Positions 7,839-14,712 of a stretch of 26,878 bases of DNA are shown one piece after another. The translations under genes were made by a program, and so were the position numbers. Under the pieces are notes generated by a model, which had not been told where the DNA came from, searched no databases, and was given only the letters and a program-made list of their open reading frames with translations. Origin of the DNA: Methanobacteriaceae archaeon (lineage in GTDB: Archaea > Methanobacteriota > Methanobacteria > Methanobacteriales > Methanobacteriaceae); the NCBI GenBank assembly GCA_900766745.1, contig CAAFWR010000064.1, positions 1 to 26,878 of the forward strand, read 5' to 3'. Numbering within the stretch: position 1 is the stretch's first letter; each line of letters begins with the position of its first letter.

Positions 7839-7846
7839 TATATAAA
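7839..7846 (-). promoter_or_regulatory. TATA box giving a near-leaderless DUF366-queD-queE transcript
   Basis: The minus strand reads TTTATATA, centred about 27 bases before the ATG at 7815, so initiation should fall at or next to the start codon. An imperfect palindrome, GAATCCTAGGAAAATTC (TCCTAGGA core, plus 7855-7871), lies just upstream of the box and could be a regulator site. Confidence 0.55.
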
Positions 7847-7871
7847 TATAATTAGAATCCTAGGAAAATTC

Positions 7872-8156
7872 ATGATTTTTTAATTATTTTCTATTGATTA
7901 TGTTTATGGATATTTAAAATTTTATGAATGTTTTTTCATTGAATTCAAATATCATTAATCAATTTAATGGTTTTTCACAATATTTTAAAACCTATTCCAT
8001 TTCAATAATTTTATTCGAACAATGCCAATATTGTGTTGGAAAATAATCTATCAATTTAAGAGATATTAATTATTATGTATACTTATTTTAATAAGATAAT
8101 AAACATTATTTATTTTTTTTGTGAATTATTAAAAGCTTTTCAGTTAAATGAAAACC
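7872..8156. other. AT-rich spacer, nothing recognised
   Basis: Between the DUF366 promoter and the RNA promoter I see no ORF with a ribosome binding site, no repeat of note and no RNA signature, only A/T-rich sequence. Confidence 0.5.
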
Positions 8157-8164
8157 TTTATATA
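8157..8164 (+). promoter_or_regulatory. TATA box of a candidate small RNA gene
   Basis: TTTATATA in the context ACCTTTATATACTA, a textbook methanogen box A. It predicts a start near 8183-8187, about 280 bases before the next gene, which has its own TATA box at 8411-8420. Confidence 0.6.
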
Positions 8165-8237
8165 CTACTAGGGACCAACTATTAGTAATTAACAATAGTT
8201 AATTGTTATATGCTTTCATGCATTGTAGGAGATGTGT

Positions 8238-8273
8238 GTGACCTTGATATCTGGTAAATCGCCAAGGAGATGA
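8238..8273 (+). CDS. Possible 11-residue leader peptide ORF
   Basis: A GTG at 8238 lies six bases after GGAG (in GTAGGAGATG) and encodes VTLISGKSPRR, then TGA. An ATG at 8232 is in the same frame but sits too close to the GGAG. The stop is immediately followed, in frame, by the ATG of the next small ORF, and AAGGAGA sits over the last codons. The arrangement is suggestive, but chance is quite possible at this length. Confidence 0.2.
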   Translation: MTLISGKSPRR

Positions 8274-8348
8274 ATGGTAAAAAGGTATATTGTGTGGTTT
8301 ATCAGATATCAAAAGCGTTTTATCCTTTGTCTAAGGAGAAAAGAGTAA
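8274..8348 (+). CDS. Possible 24-residue basic hydrophobic peptide ORF
   Basis: The ATG at 8274 follows AAGGAGA by three bases (GGAG by four). The 24-residue product starts MVKRYIVWFIRYQKRF and ends RRKE: strongly cationic with aromatic and aliphatic residues, like a membrane-active peptide. The coding region lies across both long stems of the candidate RNA, so either the fold or the peptide could be the selected trait. No homologue is recalled. Low confidence because of its size. Confidence 0.25.
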   Translation: MVKRYIVWFIRYQKRFILCLRRKE

Positions 8349-8410
8349 TAGGTATGTAGGTGAAGGATAAAACCGCCGGTTGTTTAATATTTTTATTCAA
8401 CTTCTATTTT

Positions 8411-8420
8411 TTTATATAAA
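8411..8420 (+). promoter_or_regulatory. TATA box for the nucleotidyltransferase gene
   Basis: TTTATATAAA, about 45 bases before the ATG at 8463. The expected start near 8440 leaves a short leader containing GAAGGA eight to ten bases before the ATG. Confidence 0.6.
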
Positions 8421-8462
8421 TACTTCCAAATATAATAATCAATTAACGAAGGAAGTAATTTT

Positions 8463-9527
8463 ATGGAAAAAGTAAGAACAAGAGATTTTATCTACACTAC
8501 TGACGGACTGTTTTTCGCTTCAACAAACTATGTTCACCCAGAAGGACGTTATATTTCATTTTTAAGATACATTCCAGATGAAAATGGAGACCGTGAACTG
8601 AATGGTAGAAAATACAGGAAAGTGAGCTCAGAAGAGGCATACAGCTATTTAACTGAAAATCATCCAGAATATCTCTACAACTGCCAAGTAACAAAAGTCG
8701 AAAATATGATGGGTGTTCCATTTGAAAAGGTGGAAAAAATAATAAGGCCACAGGACCGTTTAAAGGACATTATGGAAAATGGGGAAGACAAAAATCCCGA
8801 AATAATAGCTAAACTTTTAGATCTTGCTAACTTCTTCCACTATGTTGGTAAAATAGACTACGACCACCTTGGCATTTCAGGATCAATACTTCCAGGACTT
8901 CACAAAAGTGATGTTTCAGATATAGACTTTGTGATTTTCGGTCTTGAAAACCACAGAAAAGCTATGAAAGCATTTAGAGAAAACAAAGGAGAAGAAGTCT
9001 TCATACCAGAACTTAAAAAGTCAATAAAAGTCGAAGGAATCACAGACGATTACTGGGACTTTTTATATGACAAAAGAATAAAGGACGACAGCTTAACTAA
9101 GGAAGAGTTCAGATGGTATGAAAACAGAAAGGGAAACCGCGGAACGATAAACGGGACATTATTTGATATACTAGCTACTAAAGACTATGACGAAATCCAA
9201 GGAAGTTGGGGAGATACGGTATATGAACCTGTCGGAACAGCTACTGTCGATTGCAGGATAAAAAGCGCATTAGGTGCATTTGACAATCCATCATCATATA
9301 CAATTGAAGATTTGAAGATAATTGATGGTGTAGACGCACCAATTGAAGAGATAGTATCCTTTACACATACCTATGCCGGAGAAGTGGAAGACGGCGAGGA
9401 AGTAGTAGCTCGCGGAAAAGTCGAAAAGGTAATAAAAAACGGCTCTGATGTTAGCTATAGGCTTGTTGTTGGAACTACTCGTGAATCAATAGATGAATAC
9501 GTGAAGCTTAAGGAAAGCCCTGCTTAA
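8463..9527 (+). CDS. Predicted nucleotidyltransferase (COG1665-type, DNA polymerase beta-like fold)
   Basis: This 354-residue soluble protein is of the archaeal predicted-nucleotidyltransferase type. The signature is GISGSILPGLHKSDVSDIDF (137-156): a GS motif, then SDIDF with metal-binding D153 and D155, as in pol-beta-like transferases. An N-terminal domain (about 1-125: RDFIYTTDGLFFASTNYVHP, then RYISFLRYIPDE) precedes it. The C-terminal region has a beta-rich part (TATVDCRIKSALGAFDNPSSY). The substrate is unknown; tRNA, RNA or protein nucleotidylation are all conceivable. The start follows a GGAAG ribosome site and its own promoter. The gene stands alone, with non-coding structure on both sides. 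The family call is from motif recognition. Confidence 0.75.
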   Translation: MEKVRTRDFIYTTDGLFFASTNYVHPEGRYISFLRYIPDENGDRELNGRKYRKVSSEEAYSYLTENHPEYLYNCQVTKVENMMGVPFEKVEKIIRPQDRLKDIMENGEDKNPEIIAKLLDLANFFHYVGKIDYDHLGISGSILPGLHKSDVSDIDFVIFGLENHRKAMKAFRENKGEEVFIPELKKSIKVEGITDDYWDFLYDKRIKDDSLTKEEFRWYENRKGNRGTINGTLFDILATKDYDEIQGSWGDTVYEPVGTATVDCRIKSALGAFDNPSSYTIEDLKIIDGVDAPIEEIVSFTHTYAGEVEDGEEVVARGKVEKVIKNGSDVSYRLVVGTTRESIDEYVKLKESPA

Positions 9528-9544
9528 CTATCCTGTTATCTAGG

Positions 9545-9664
9545 AAATGAATATAAGTGAATTTAATCTAGAAATGTCCAGATGCATTTTTACCATATGC
9601 TAAATGCATTATGCACAGTATCTACTACTATTTATCCTTATTTTTATCTCACTTATTTTCATTT
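9545..9664. repeat. Nested inverted repeat 3' of the nucleotidyltransferase gene
   Basis: The outer arms 9545-9560 (AAATGAATATAAGTGA) and 9649-9664 (TCACTTATTTTCATTT) are complementary at 15 of 16 positions. The inner arms ATGCATTT (9582-9589) and AAATGCAT (9602-9609) are perfect. It lies in the 358-base gap 9528-9885, which otherwise holds only the Cas4-like gene's promoter. It could be a folded 3' untranslated region, terminator or small palindromic element. Confidence 0.4.
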
Positions 9665-9798
9665 TATATTACTCACAAACACTTTAAAAATCATTTTTAT
9701 CAACATCCCAATCTATTTTAGATATTTTTTTACAATAATTCCAAGATAGACAACAATTTTAAATTAACCAATATATTACATTAAAATCAATTTGAAGA

Positions 9799-9820
9799 TT
9801 GGATAATAGAATTTATCCAA
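9799..9820. promoter_or_regulatory. Operator-like palindrome upstream of the Cas4-like gene
   Basis: TTGGATAA (9799-9806) and TTATCCAA (9813-9820) are perfect inverted half-sites, six bases apart. They end 16 bases before the TATA box at 9837, a place where archaeal activators or repressors often bind. Confidence 0.45.
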
Positions 9821-9836
9821 ATTAAAAGCTTAAATA

Positions 9837-9846
9837 TTTATATAAT
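9837..9846 (+). promoter_or_regulatory. TATA box for the Cas4-like gene
   Basis: TTTATATAAT, about 45 bases before the ATG at 9886, with GAGG about nine bases before that ATG. Confidence 0.6.
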
Positions 9847-9885
9847 CTTAATCTAAGTAAATTTACAAAGATTTGAGGTTATACA

Positions 9886-10698
9886 ATGACAAACATATCT
9901 TCAATAAAAACCTATACATACTGTCCAAGAAAGGTCTATATTCAGGAAAACATTTCTCAGGAAAAAACAGAAGTCGATCCTATTTACAATAAGCTTAAAT
10001 TACTTAATATTGATATAGAAGATGTTTTAAATAAGAATATGCGAAAATTAAAAAGGAATATGAATCTTAAAGAAGTTGAAAATACTCTCTTTGAAGAAGT
10101 TCAAAGTACCATTGAAAAAGCATTTAATGAAATAGCTATGGGAAAAACAGCCATGTCTGATGAGAGAATAAGGGAAATTTACAATGATTTCAACAACCAG
10201 ACATATTATAATATTAAATTATTGTCATTAAAAGCTATTAAAACAATGGAATTGATGAGAAAAGATGGCGATCAGATATCTGGAATGTTTTTCCCAAGCT
10301 CTATGAATTCCTACTTTATAAAAGATGACCGTCTTGATTTAACTGGTGTCTGTGATAAAATAGAAATCATTGACGGAAATTACTTCCCAATAAGCTTTAA
10401 AAACAGCAATCCACCAATAAAAGGTGTTTGGAATCAGGATGCAATAGAATTAGCTGCACAGGCTATTCTAATAGAACAAGAGTTTGACTGTGATGTATAT
10501 GTTGGTTTTGTAGAATATCAAAAAATAGGTGATAGGCGTCCTGTAGTAATGGATGTAAATGTTAGAAGAGGTGTCTTTGAGATTCTTCATGAAATGAATC
10601 AGCTAAAACTACTGAAAAAAGCCCCTACAGTTAAAATCAATGAGAAAAAATGTGAAATGTGTGAATATGAAGATATATGTTTAGAGAAAAAGGTTTAG
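9886..10698 (+). CDS. Solo Cas4-like iron-sulfur exonuclease homologue
   Basis: This 270-residue protein has the Cas4/DUF83 layout of the PD-(D/E)xK nucleases. One cysteine is near the N-terminus (C13 in YTYCPRKVY) and three are at the C-terminus (C256, C259, C265 in [12 protein letters not shown]), which together would hold a [4Fe-4S] cluster. The core [20 protein letters not shown] gives D157 and K172. The usual acidic residue two before that lysine is a serine (S170), so nuclease activity is uncertain. A long helical insert (about 45-125) separates the first cysteine from the core. There is no CRISPR array or other cas gene in the window. It has its own promoter and palindrome, and its stop overlaps the stop of the convergent ehbQ-position gene by three bases. 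Alternatives: a stand-alone DNA repair exonuclease or a DNA-binding relative. Confidence 0.72.
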   Translation: MTNISSIKTYTYCPRKVYIQENISQEKTEVDPIYNKLKLLNIDIEDVLNKNMRKLKRNMNLKEVENTLFEEVQSTIEKAFNEIAMGKTAMSDERIREIYNDFNNQTYYNIKLLSLKAIKTMELMRKDGDQISGMFFPSSMNSYFIKDDRLDLTGVCDKIEIIDGNYFPISFKNSNPPIKGVWNQDAIELAAQAILIEQEFDCDVYVGFVEYQKIGDRRPVVMDVNVRRGVFEILHEMNQLKLLKKAPTVKINEKKCEMCEYEDICLEKKV

Positions 10699-11354
10699 AA
10701 TTTATTATTGCCTTTTAGTCTATCAATATCAAAAACTGCTGTATCTGCAATAGCCATTACAGCCATTACTCCTGCCTGTATAGGATCTGTGATAACCAAA
10801 TCAACAACTTCAGTAATGCTTCCGGGCATGTTTAAACAGATAACAAAGATATCATTTTCTTCTTTTAATTTTTTAACAGATTCAGTAATTTCCCCTCCCA
10901 TTAAAGAACCTGCAAGTACTAGTGCAGAAACACGAGGTAATCTTGCAATTCCACCAACTGCTTCTGAGATTGCTTTTTCCCCAACCAGTGGAATGGTGTC
11001 TACACCAATTCTTTCTCCACGGATATTGTGTCTGTCTGATTCGGTAATAGCTCCTAAAGCTACTTGTGATACCTGTGCTCCCCCACCAATTATTACAATA
11101 CGCTTTCCATAAATATCATTAGATGAAACATGGGTTTCAGCTGAAATAACTTCATCAACAAGCTTAATATCTCCAATTAACTTATTGATATCATTTACGT
11201 CTTCTACTTCCAAATCAATTGTTGCTGTGTTATTGGTATCAACAAAAAGATGAGTATAGGTTATATTTACATCATGATTACTGAGCATTTTAGTAATCTC
11301 ATTTAAAACGTCCTTGTCCTCATCAGTTTTGATTGTAATTGCATAATCTGTCAT
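10695..11354 (-). CDS. ehbQ: ACT-DUF5612 protein in the EhbQ position
   Basis: This 219-residue soluble protein has an N-terminal ACT-like domain (about 1-75: [20 protein letters not shown], then [11 protein letters not shown]). A nucleotide- or ligand-binding-looking domain follows, with [29 protein letters not shown]-like [27 protein letters not shown] and [13 protein letters not shown], which I recognise as DUF5612. It begins one base after the ehbP stop, so it belongs to the ehb transcript. Its place as last gene matches the gene called ehbQ in Methanothermobacter. ACT domains bind amino acids or other small effectors, so a sensory link to the hydrogenase is plausible but unproven. The symbol is by position. 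Confidence 0.72.
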   Translation of the reverse strand: MTDYAITIKTDEDKDVLNEITKMLSNHDVNITYTHLFVDTNNTATIDLEVEDVNDINKLIGDIKLVDEVISAETHVSSNDIYGKRIVIIGGGAQVSQVALGAITESDRHNIRGERIGVDTIPLVGEKAISEAVGGIARLPRVSALVLAGSLMGGEITESVKKLKEENDIFVICLNMPGSITEVVDLVITDPIQAGVMAVMAIADTAVFDIDRLKGNNKF

Positions 11355-11355
11355 A

Positions 11356-11610
11356 TTAATGCCTTATTTTATCTAATTCTGCATGTGCTCTTTTCCATAA
11401 CTTTAAAAAATTATCTTCTCTTGAAACAGGAATAACTTCCAATCCTAAATCCCTATGTTCAGAAATCCATTCTTCATCAAATACTGGAATCTCAACTTTA
11501 ATTGGCTCTGAGGTTTTATTTACTACAATAAGATTTCTATATGGAAAAGTCCATTCAACAATATATCCTCCAAGAGCTACCATATGATAAGGTCTCATTA
11601 CAAATTTCAT
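11356..11610 (-). CDS. ehbP: Energy-converting hydrogenase B subunit P
   Basis: A small (84-residue) hydrophilic protein, [20 protein letters not shown] at the start, then [20 protein letters not shown]. No cofactor motif is visible. Its place directly after ehbO, nine bases away, and its size fit EhbP. Its function within the complex is unknown; it is probably a cytoplasmic accessory. GAGGTGA-type sequence precedes the ATG. Confidence 0.8.
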   Translation of the reverse strand: MKFVMRPYHMVALGGYIVEWTFPYRNLIVVNKTSEPIKVEIPVFDEEWISEHRDLGLEVIPVSREDNFLKLWKRAHAELDKIRH

Positions 11611-11619
11611 AAAATCACC

Positions 11620-12618
11620 TCACAATACTCCAAGTGCAATAGCTAAAATTCCAAGTAAACTTGCTGCAATAGATACAGGTAGTAGCTGTCTGTTTGTAAA
11701 TACTGGTGAGAATGCTGAAAATATTCCCATAGCTAGTACAAATATTAAAGCCACTATTATATTTAAAACTATTCCCCATGAGAAGAGGTTTACAGGAACT
11801 CCAATAAACAACACTGAAAACAGTGCTGCAAGAGTAAACATCAGTAATCCTCTTGAAAGGAATACGATACCTCTGTATTTAGCTGCATATTCCATATATG
11901 GTCCTTCAATGACATCGGACTTAGCTTTAACTATTGAAAACGGATATTCATTTAAAACAACCATATAACCTATGAAAAATACAACAGCAGCAATCATACC
12001 TGAAACTGTAAATAAGTATGGTCCGTGAATCTGCTGATATTCAACAATCTTTCCGATAAATATGCTGCCAGATTGAGCTACAGCACCAAATAGGGAGAGA
12101 TACAATGGGAATGAACCGTAGGTAATCATTCTTAAAGATCTTCTAGAACTTATGTCTTCGATAAATGATCTTGTAACGTCTGGGTCAGCTGCCCCTTTTA
12201 CAATATCTGGGAAAGGCATTTTAACAGACATAACTGACTTGGATAATGCTCCCATTAAGACGTAACATATCTCTTCAACCTTAAGTAATCCGATTATAGC
12301 TATTAAACTAGACAAAGCAGGAATATAAAATGCTTGCGGTGTAATAGCTACTAAAATAACTAGAATAGCTATAAAACAAATAACAGGCAATGCTTTGTAT
12401 AATTTAGGAACTGGAGATGAAACTTTAATATTTTCCTTAAAGGCAAATTTAATTGGAGCCATTATTCCAGGTGAAGTTACAGGAGGTCCGATTCTCTGTT
12501 GAATTCTTGCATGAACGTATTTTCTCTCAATGCCCGGTAAGAAGGTACTTACAATAAAGCAAACTATGACTGTAAGTATTACTGCAATAATAGCAAATAA
12601 GATGGTTTCTATTGACAT
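11620..12618 (-). CDS. ehbO: Energy-converting hydrogenase B subunit O (NuoH-like membrane subunit)
   Basis: A 332-residue polytopic protein with about eight membrane helices. It is homologous to the NuoH/HycD/EchB family that anchors the hydrogenase module and forms part of the ion channel. Landmarks are IERKYVHARIQQRIGPPVTSPG after helix 1 (the RxQxRxGP motif) and LNEYPFSIVKAKSDVIEGPYMEYAAKYRGI (the acidic E-G-P-Y-x-E-Y motif). It lies three bases downstream of ehbN. The internal region ADPDVTRSFIEDISSRRS is a cytoplasmic loop. All key family motifs are present. Confidence 0.92.
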   Translation of the reverse strand: MSIETILFAIIAVILTVIVCFIVSTFLPGIERKYVHARIQQRIGPPVTSPGIMAPIKFAFKENIKVSSPVPKLYKALPVICFIAILVILVAITPQAFYIPALSSLIAIIGLLKVEEICYVLMGALSKSVMSVKMPFPDIVKGAADPDVTRSFIEDISSRRSLRMITYGSFPLYLSLFGAVAQSGSIFIGKIVEYQQIHGPYLFTVSGMIAAVVFFIGYMVVLNEYPFSIVKAKSDVIEGPYMEYAAKYRGIVFLSRGLLMFTLAALFSVLFIGVPVNLFSWGIVLNIIVALIFVLAMGIFSAFSPVFTNRQLLPVSIAASLLGILAIALGVL

Positions 12619-12621
12619 ATT

Positions 12622-13749
12622 CTATCTCCTTATTATTTCTATTGCTCTATCAGTACATGTAAAACATGGGTCGCACTGAACGATACATAGCTGAGCATCT
12701 GTTATCTGGTCACCGATACATGAATATTGCATTGCACCAATATTCGCCATAGAGGGGGTTCTGATAATACAGTGCCTTACTTTTCCATTTTCAAGTCTGT
12801 ATGAATGGTATAAGGTACCTCTAGGAACTTCAATATAGCTATCTATAATATCTGTATCAACCATTTCCCAGTCATGGTTAACTACTTTTCCTTCAGGCAA
12901 ACCTTCAATAACCTGTCTGATGATTTTAATTGATTCAAATGATTCCAAAGCTCTCATCATAAGGTTAGATTTCACATCGCCGTCTGGCTGAGTTATCACA
13001 TTAAAATCAAAAGGTTCGTATTCTGGCATTTCTGTTCTTAAGTCTTTTGCAATTCCAGTTGCCCTTAGTGAAGGTCCGGTTACTGCAAGCTTTAAAGCCT
13101 GTTTCTGGGGAAGCACGCCTATTCCTGAAATCCTGCTCATAACTATGTTGTCAGCTGTAAATCTTTTAACAAAGTCAGTAAGGCCTTCTTCAACAGTATC
13201 CATACCTTCTTTTATTCTAGCTATTCTTTTGTCATCTAAATCACATCTAGGACGTATTCCTCCAAGAACAGAACAACCGTACTGAACCCTGTTTCCTCCA
13301 ACCATTTTTAGAAGTTCCATTATGGTTTCCCTTAGATAGAACACTCTCATTGAAAATGTTTCGTGAGACAGCACTTCGCAACCATGAGCCAAATAAAGAA
13401 AATGACTGTGCAAACGTTCAAGTTCACCCATAAGCACACGAATATATTGAGCTCTCTCAGGAATTTCAATACCTATGCCTAGTTCTCCAGTTCTGCAGGA
13501 GTTCCATATATGAGAATTGGAACAAATTCCACAGATTTTCTCAGTAAGTGCATTTGCCTTTTCAACAGGCAACCCTTCCATTATTCTTTCAATTCCTCTA
13601 TGATTTACGCCAATGGTAATCTCAGCTTCCTGAACTATTTCATCCTCAACAAACAGTCTTAACCTATAAGGTTCTAAAGCTGCAGGGTGAACAGTTCCTA
13701 ATGGAATCTCTGTTTCAATAAATTTGCTATTTGGTATTTTTTCCTCCAT
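12622..13749 (-). CDS. ehbN: Energy-converting hydrogenase B large subunit (NiFe)
   Basis: The catalytic large subunit, 375 residues. The NiFe centre ligands are present: C73 and C76 in [11 protein letters not shown], and C362 and C365 in CDPCFTC near the end. [14 protein letters not shown] and the [14 protein letters not shown] region are typical of group 4 hydrogenases and NuoD-like proteins. Only ten residues follow C365, so there is no long C-terminal peptide to be cleaved during maturation, as in Ech-type enzymes. It pairs with ehbM, 18 bases upstream. It activates H2 to reduce ferredoxin through the EhbM/L/K clusters. Confidence 0.95.
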   Translation of the reverse strand: MEEKIPNSKFIETEIPLGTVHPAALEPYRLRLFVEDEIVQEAEITIGVNHRGIERIMEGLPVEKANALTEKICGICSNSHIWNSCRTGELGIGIEIPERAQYIRVLMGELERLHSHFLYLAHGCEVLSHETFSMRVFYLRETIMELLKMVGGNRVQYGCSVLGGIRPRCDLDDKRIARIKEGMDTVEEGLTDFVKRFTADNIVMSRISGIGVLPQKQALKLAVTGPSLRATGIAKDLRTEMPEYEPFDFNVITQPDGDVKSNLMMRALESFESIKIIRQVIEGLPEGKVVNHDWEMVDTDIIDSYIEVPRGTLYHSYRLENGKVRHCIIRTPSMANIGAMQYSCIGDQITDAQLCIVQCDPCFTCTDRAIEIIRR

Positions 13750-13767
13750 TGTTAACCTCCCTTTAAA

Positions 13768-14214
13768 TTAATCTGAATCTAATAATTTCGGTAAAATTGA
13801 TACTAAACCAGACAGAACATCCTGCGGTCTTACAGCGCATCCTGGAACTTTTGCATCTACAGGAATAATCTGGTCAACAGGTCCTTCAATCTCTTCAGAT
13901 GGAATATCTCCATGGATGTTCTTATAAACTCCACCCATCAATGCACAGGATCCTGCAGCTATTACAATTTTAGGATCTGGAATAGCTTCGTATATTGCTT
14001 CTAAAGGTTTCCTGTTTAAAGCGGTTACAGGTCCTGTAACTACTAACACGTCAGCTTCACGAGGATTCCATGTTAAAAAAACCTTGTACTGTTCAGCATC
14101 AAATCTTGGTGATAAAACAGAATTTACAATCTCAATATCACAACCGTTACATCCTCCAGTATAAACCAGCATGAGATGTATTGCTCTTTTTCTTGCAAAT
14201 GATTTAATTCCCAT
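13768..14214 (-). CDS. ehbM: Energy-converting hydrogenase B small subunit (NuoB-like)
   Basis: A 148-residue small subunit carrying the proximal [4Fe-4S] cluster. The ligands are C22 and C25 ([10 protein letters not shown]), C90 ([10 protein letters not shown]) and C126 (KVPGCAVRP), the NuoB/EchC pattern. [20 protein letters not shown] is also typical. It sits between ehbL and ehbN with short gaps. It passes electrons from the NiFe site to the ferredoxin-like subunits. Confidence 0.94.
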   Translation of the reverse strand: MGIKSFARKRAIHLMLVYTGGCNGCDIEIVNSVLSPRFDAEQYKVFLTWNPREADVLVVTGPVTALNRKPLEAIYEAIPDPKIVIAAGSCALMGGVYKNIHGDIPSEEIEGPVDQIIPVDAKVPGCAVRPQDVLSGLVSILPKLLDSD

Positions 14215-14226
14215 ATAATCCTCCCT

Positions 14227-14712
14227 TTATTTTTCTTTGTTTTTAACAATAGTCTTGTCAGAAAGATATCTTGAAATAACTTTAAGCTTATCTTCAGGTA
14301 TCTTTACAGGCATGTCGATTAAGTCTGAAACTTCAATGTGCTGTTCTCCAACTGAATTGGGATGTATGGTTCCTTTAAGCCCAAATAATGCATAAACTGG
14401 ACAGAAATCATGACAGTAGTAACACACAACACATTTCAAAGAATCAATTTCTGGAATTTCGGTTTTAATCCAGTCATCAGTCAGATTAACAGGTTTTGAC
14501 AAAGCCTTCATATCAATCGCATTTGTTGGACAAACATTAGCACAGCCTCCACAACCGATACAAGCATCTGTATCTAAAGTCTCTTCCTGAACAACATCTC
14601 CAGTAGAAACCTGTCTTCGGATTTCCATATCGGTTACCCTATCTGCTGCAAAAAATATTCTTTTAAAGTTAGTGAATGCTCCGTTTAAAGCTATTTTAAG
14701 TAAATCTTTCAT
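14227..14712 (-). CDS. ehbL: Energy-converting hydrogenase B ferredoxin-like subunit L
   Basis: A 161-residue protein with two [4Fe-4S] motifs: C51/C54/C57/C61 (CIGCGGCANVCP) and C94/C97/C100/C104 (CVVCYYCHDFCP). It is probably the NuoI/EchF counterpart that bridges the small subunit and the polyferredoxin. The N-terminus (LLKIALNGAFTNFKRIFF) is amphipathic and may rest on the membrane. Its start directly abuts the ehbK stop, implying coupled translation. Confidence 0.9.
   Translation of the reverse strand: MKDLLKIALNGAFTNFKRIFFAADRVTDMEIRRQVSTGDVVQEETLDTDACIGCGGCANVCPTNAIDMKALSKPVNLTDDWIKTEIPEIDSLKCVVCYYCHDFCPVYALFGLKGTIHPNSVGEQHIEVSDLIDMPVKIPEDKLKVISRYLSDKTIVKNKEK

Larger units (their letters stand above)
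8185..8395 (+). ncRNA. Candidate structured RNA with two tandem long hairpins
   Basis: The predicted transcript folds into two adjacent long stems. Helix 1 pairs 8244-8262 with 8294-8312 (19 pairs, three of them G-U; core TTGATATCTGG with TCAGATATCAA). Helix 2 pairs 8317-8333 with 8357-8373 (17 pairs; core TTTTATCCTT with AAGGATAAAA). Both loop regions carry the same two words in the same order: AAGGAGA (8264-8270 and 8333-8339), then AGGTAT (8283-8288 and 8350-8355), spaced 12 and 10 bases. A smaller AT hairpin lies at 8187-8204, and a small GC stem AACC-GCC-GGTT (8371-8381) with T-runs follows at the end. It has its own promoter. I do not recognise it as RNase P, SRP, a tRNA or a known riboswitch. 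Two tiny ORFs overlap it, so an mRNA for small peptides is the rival reading. Confidence 0.55.

Noticed and set aside
8185..8395. RNase P, SRP RNA or C/D box RNA
   Set aside because: The conserved P4 core, the SRP domain and proper C/D boxes (RUGAUGA with CUGA) are not seen; the two tandem stems do not fit these families.
9886..10698. A CRISPR-Cas locus implied by the Cas4-like gene
   Set aside because: No repeat-spacer array and no other cas gene anywhere in the window; solo Cas4-like genes are known outside CRISPR loci.
12622..13749. NiFe hydrogenase large subunit lacking its C-terminal cleavage peptide as a truncation
   Set aside because: Energy-converting (Ech-like) hydrogenases commonly end shortly after the DPCxxC motif, so this looks normal.
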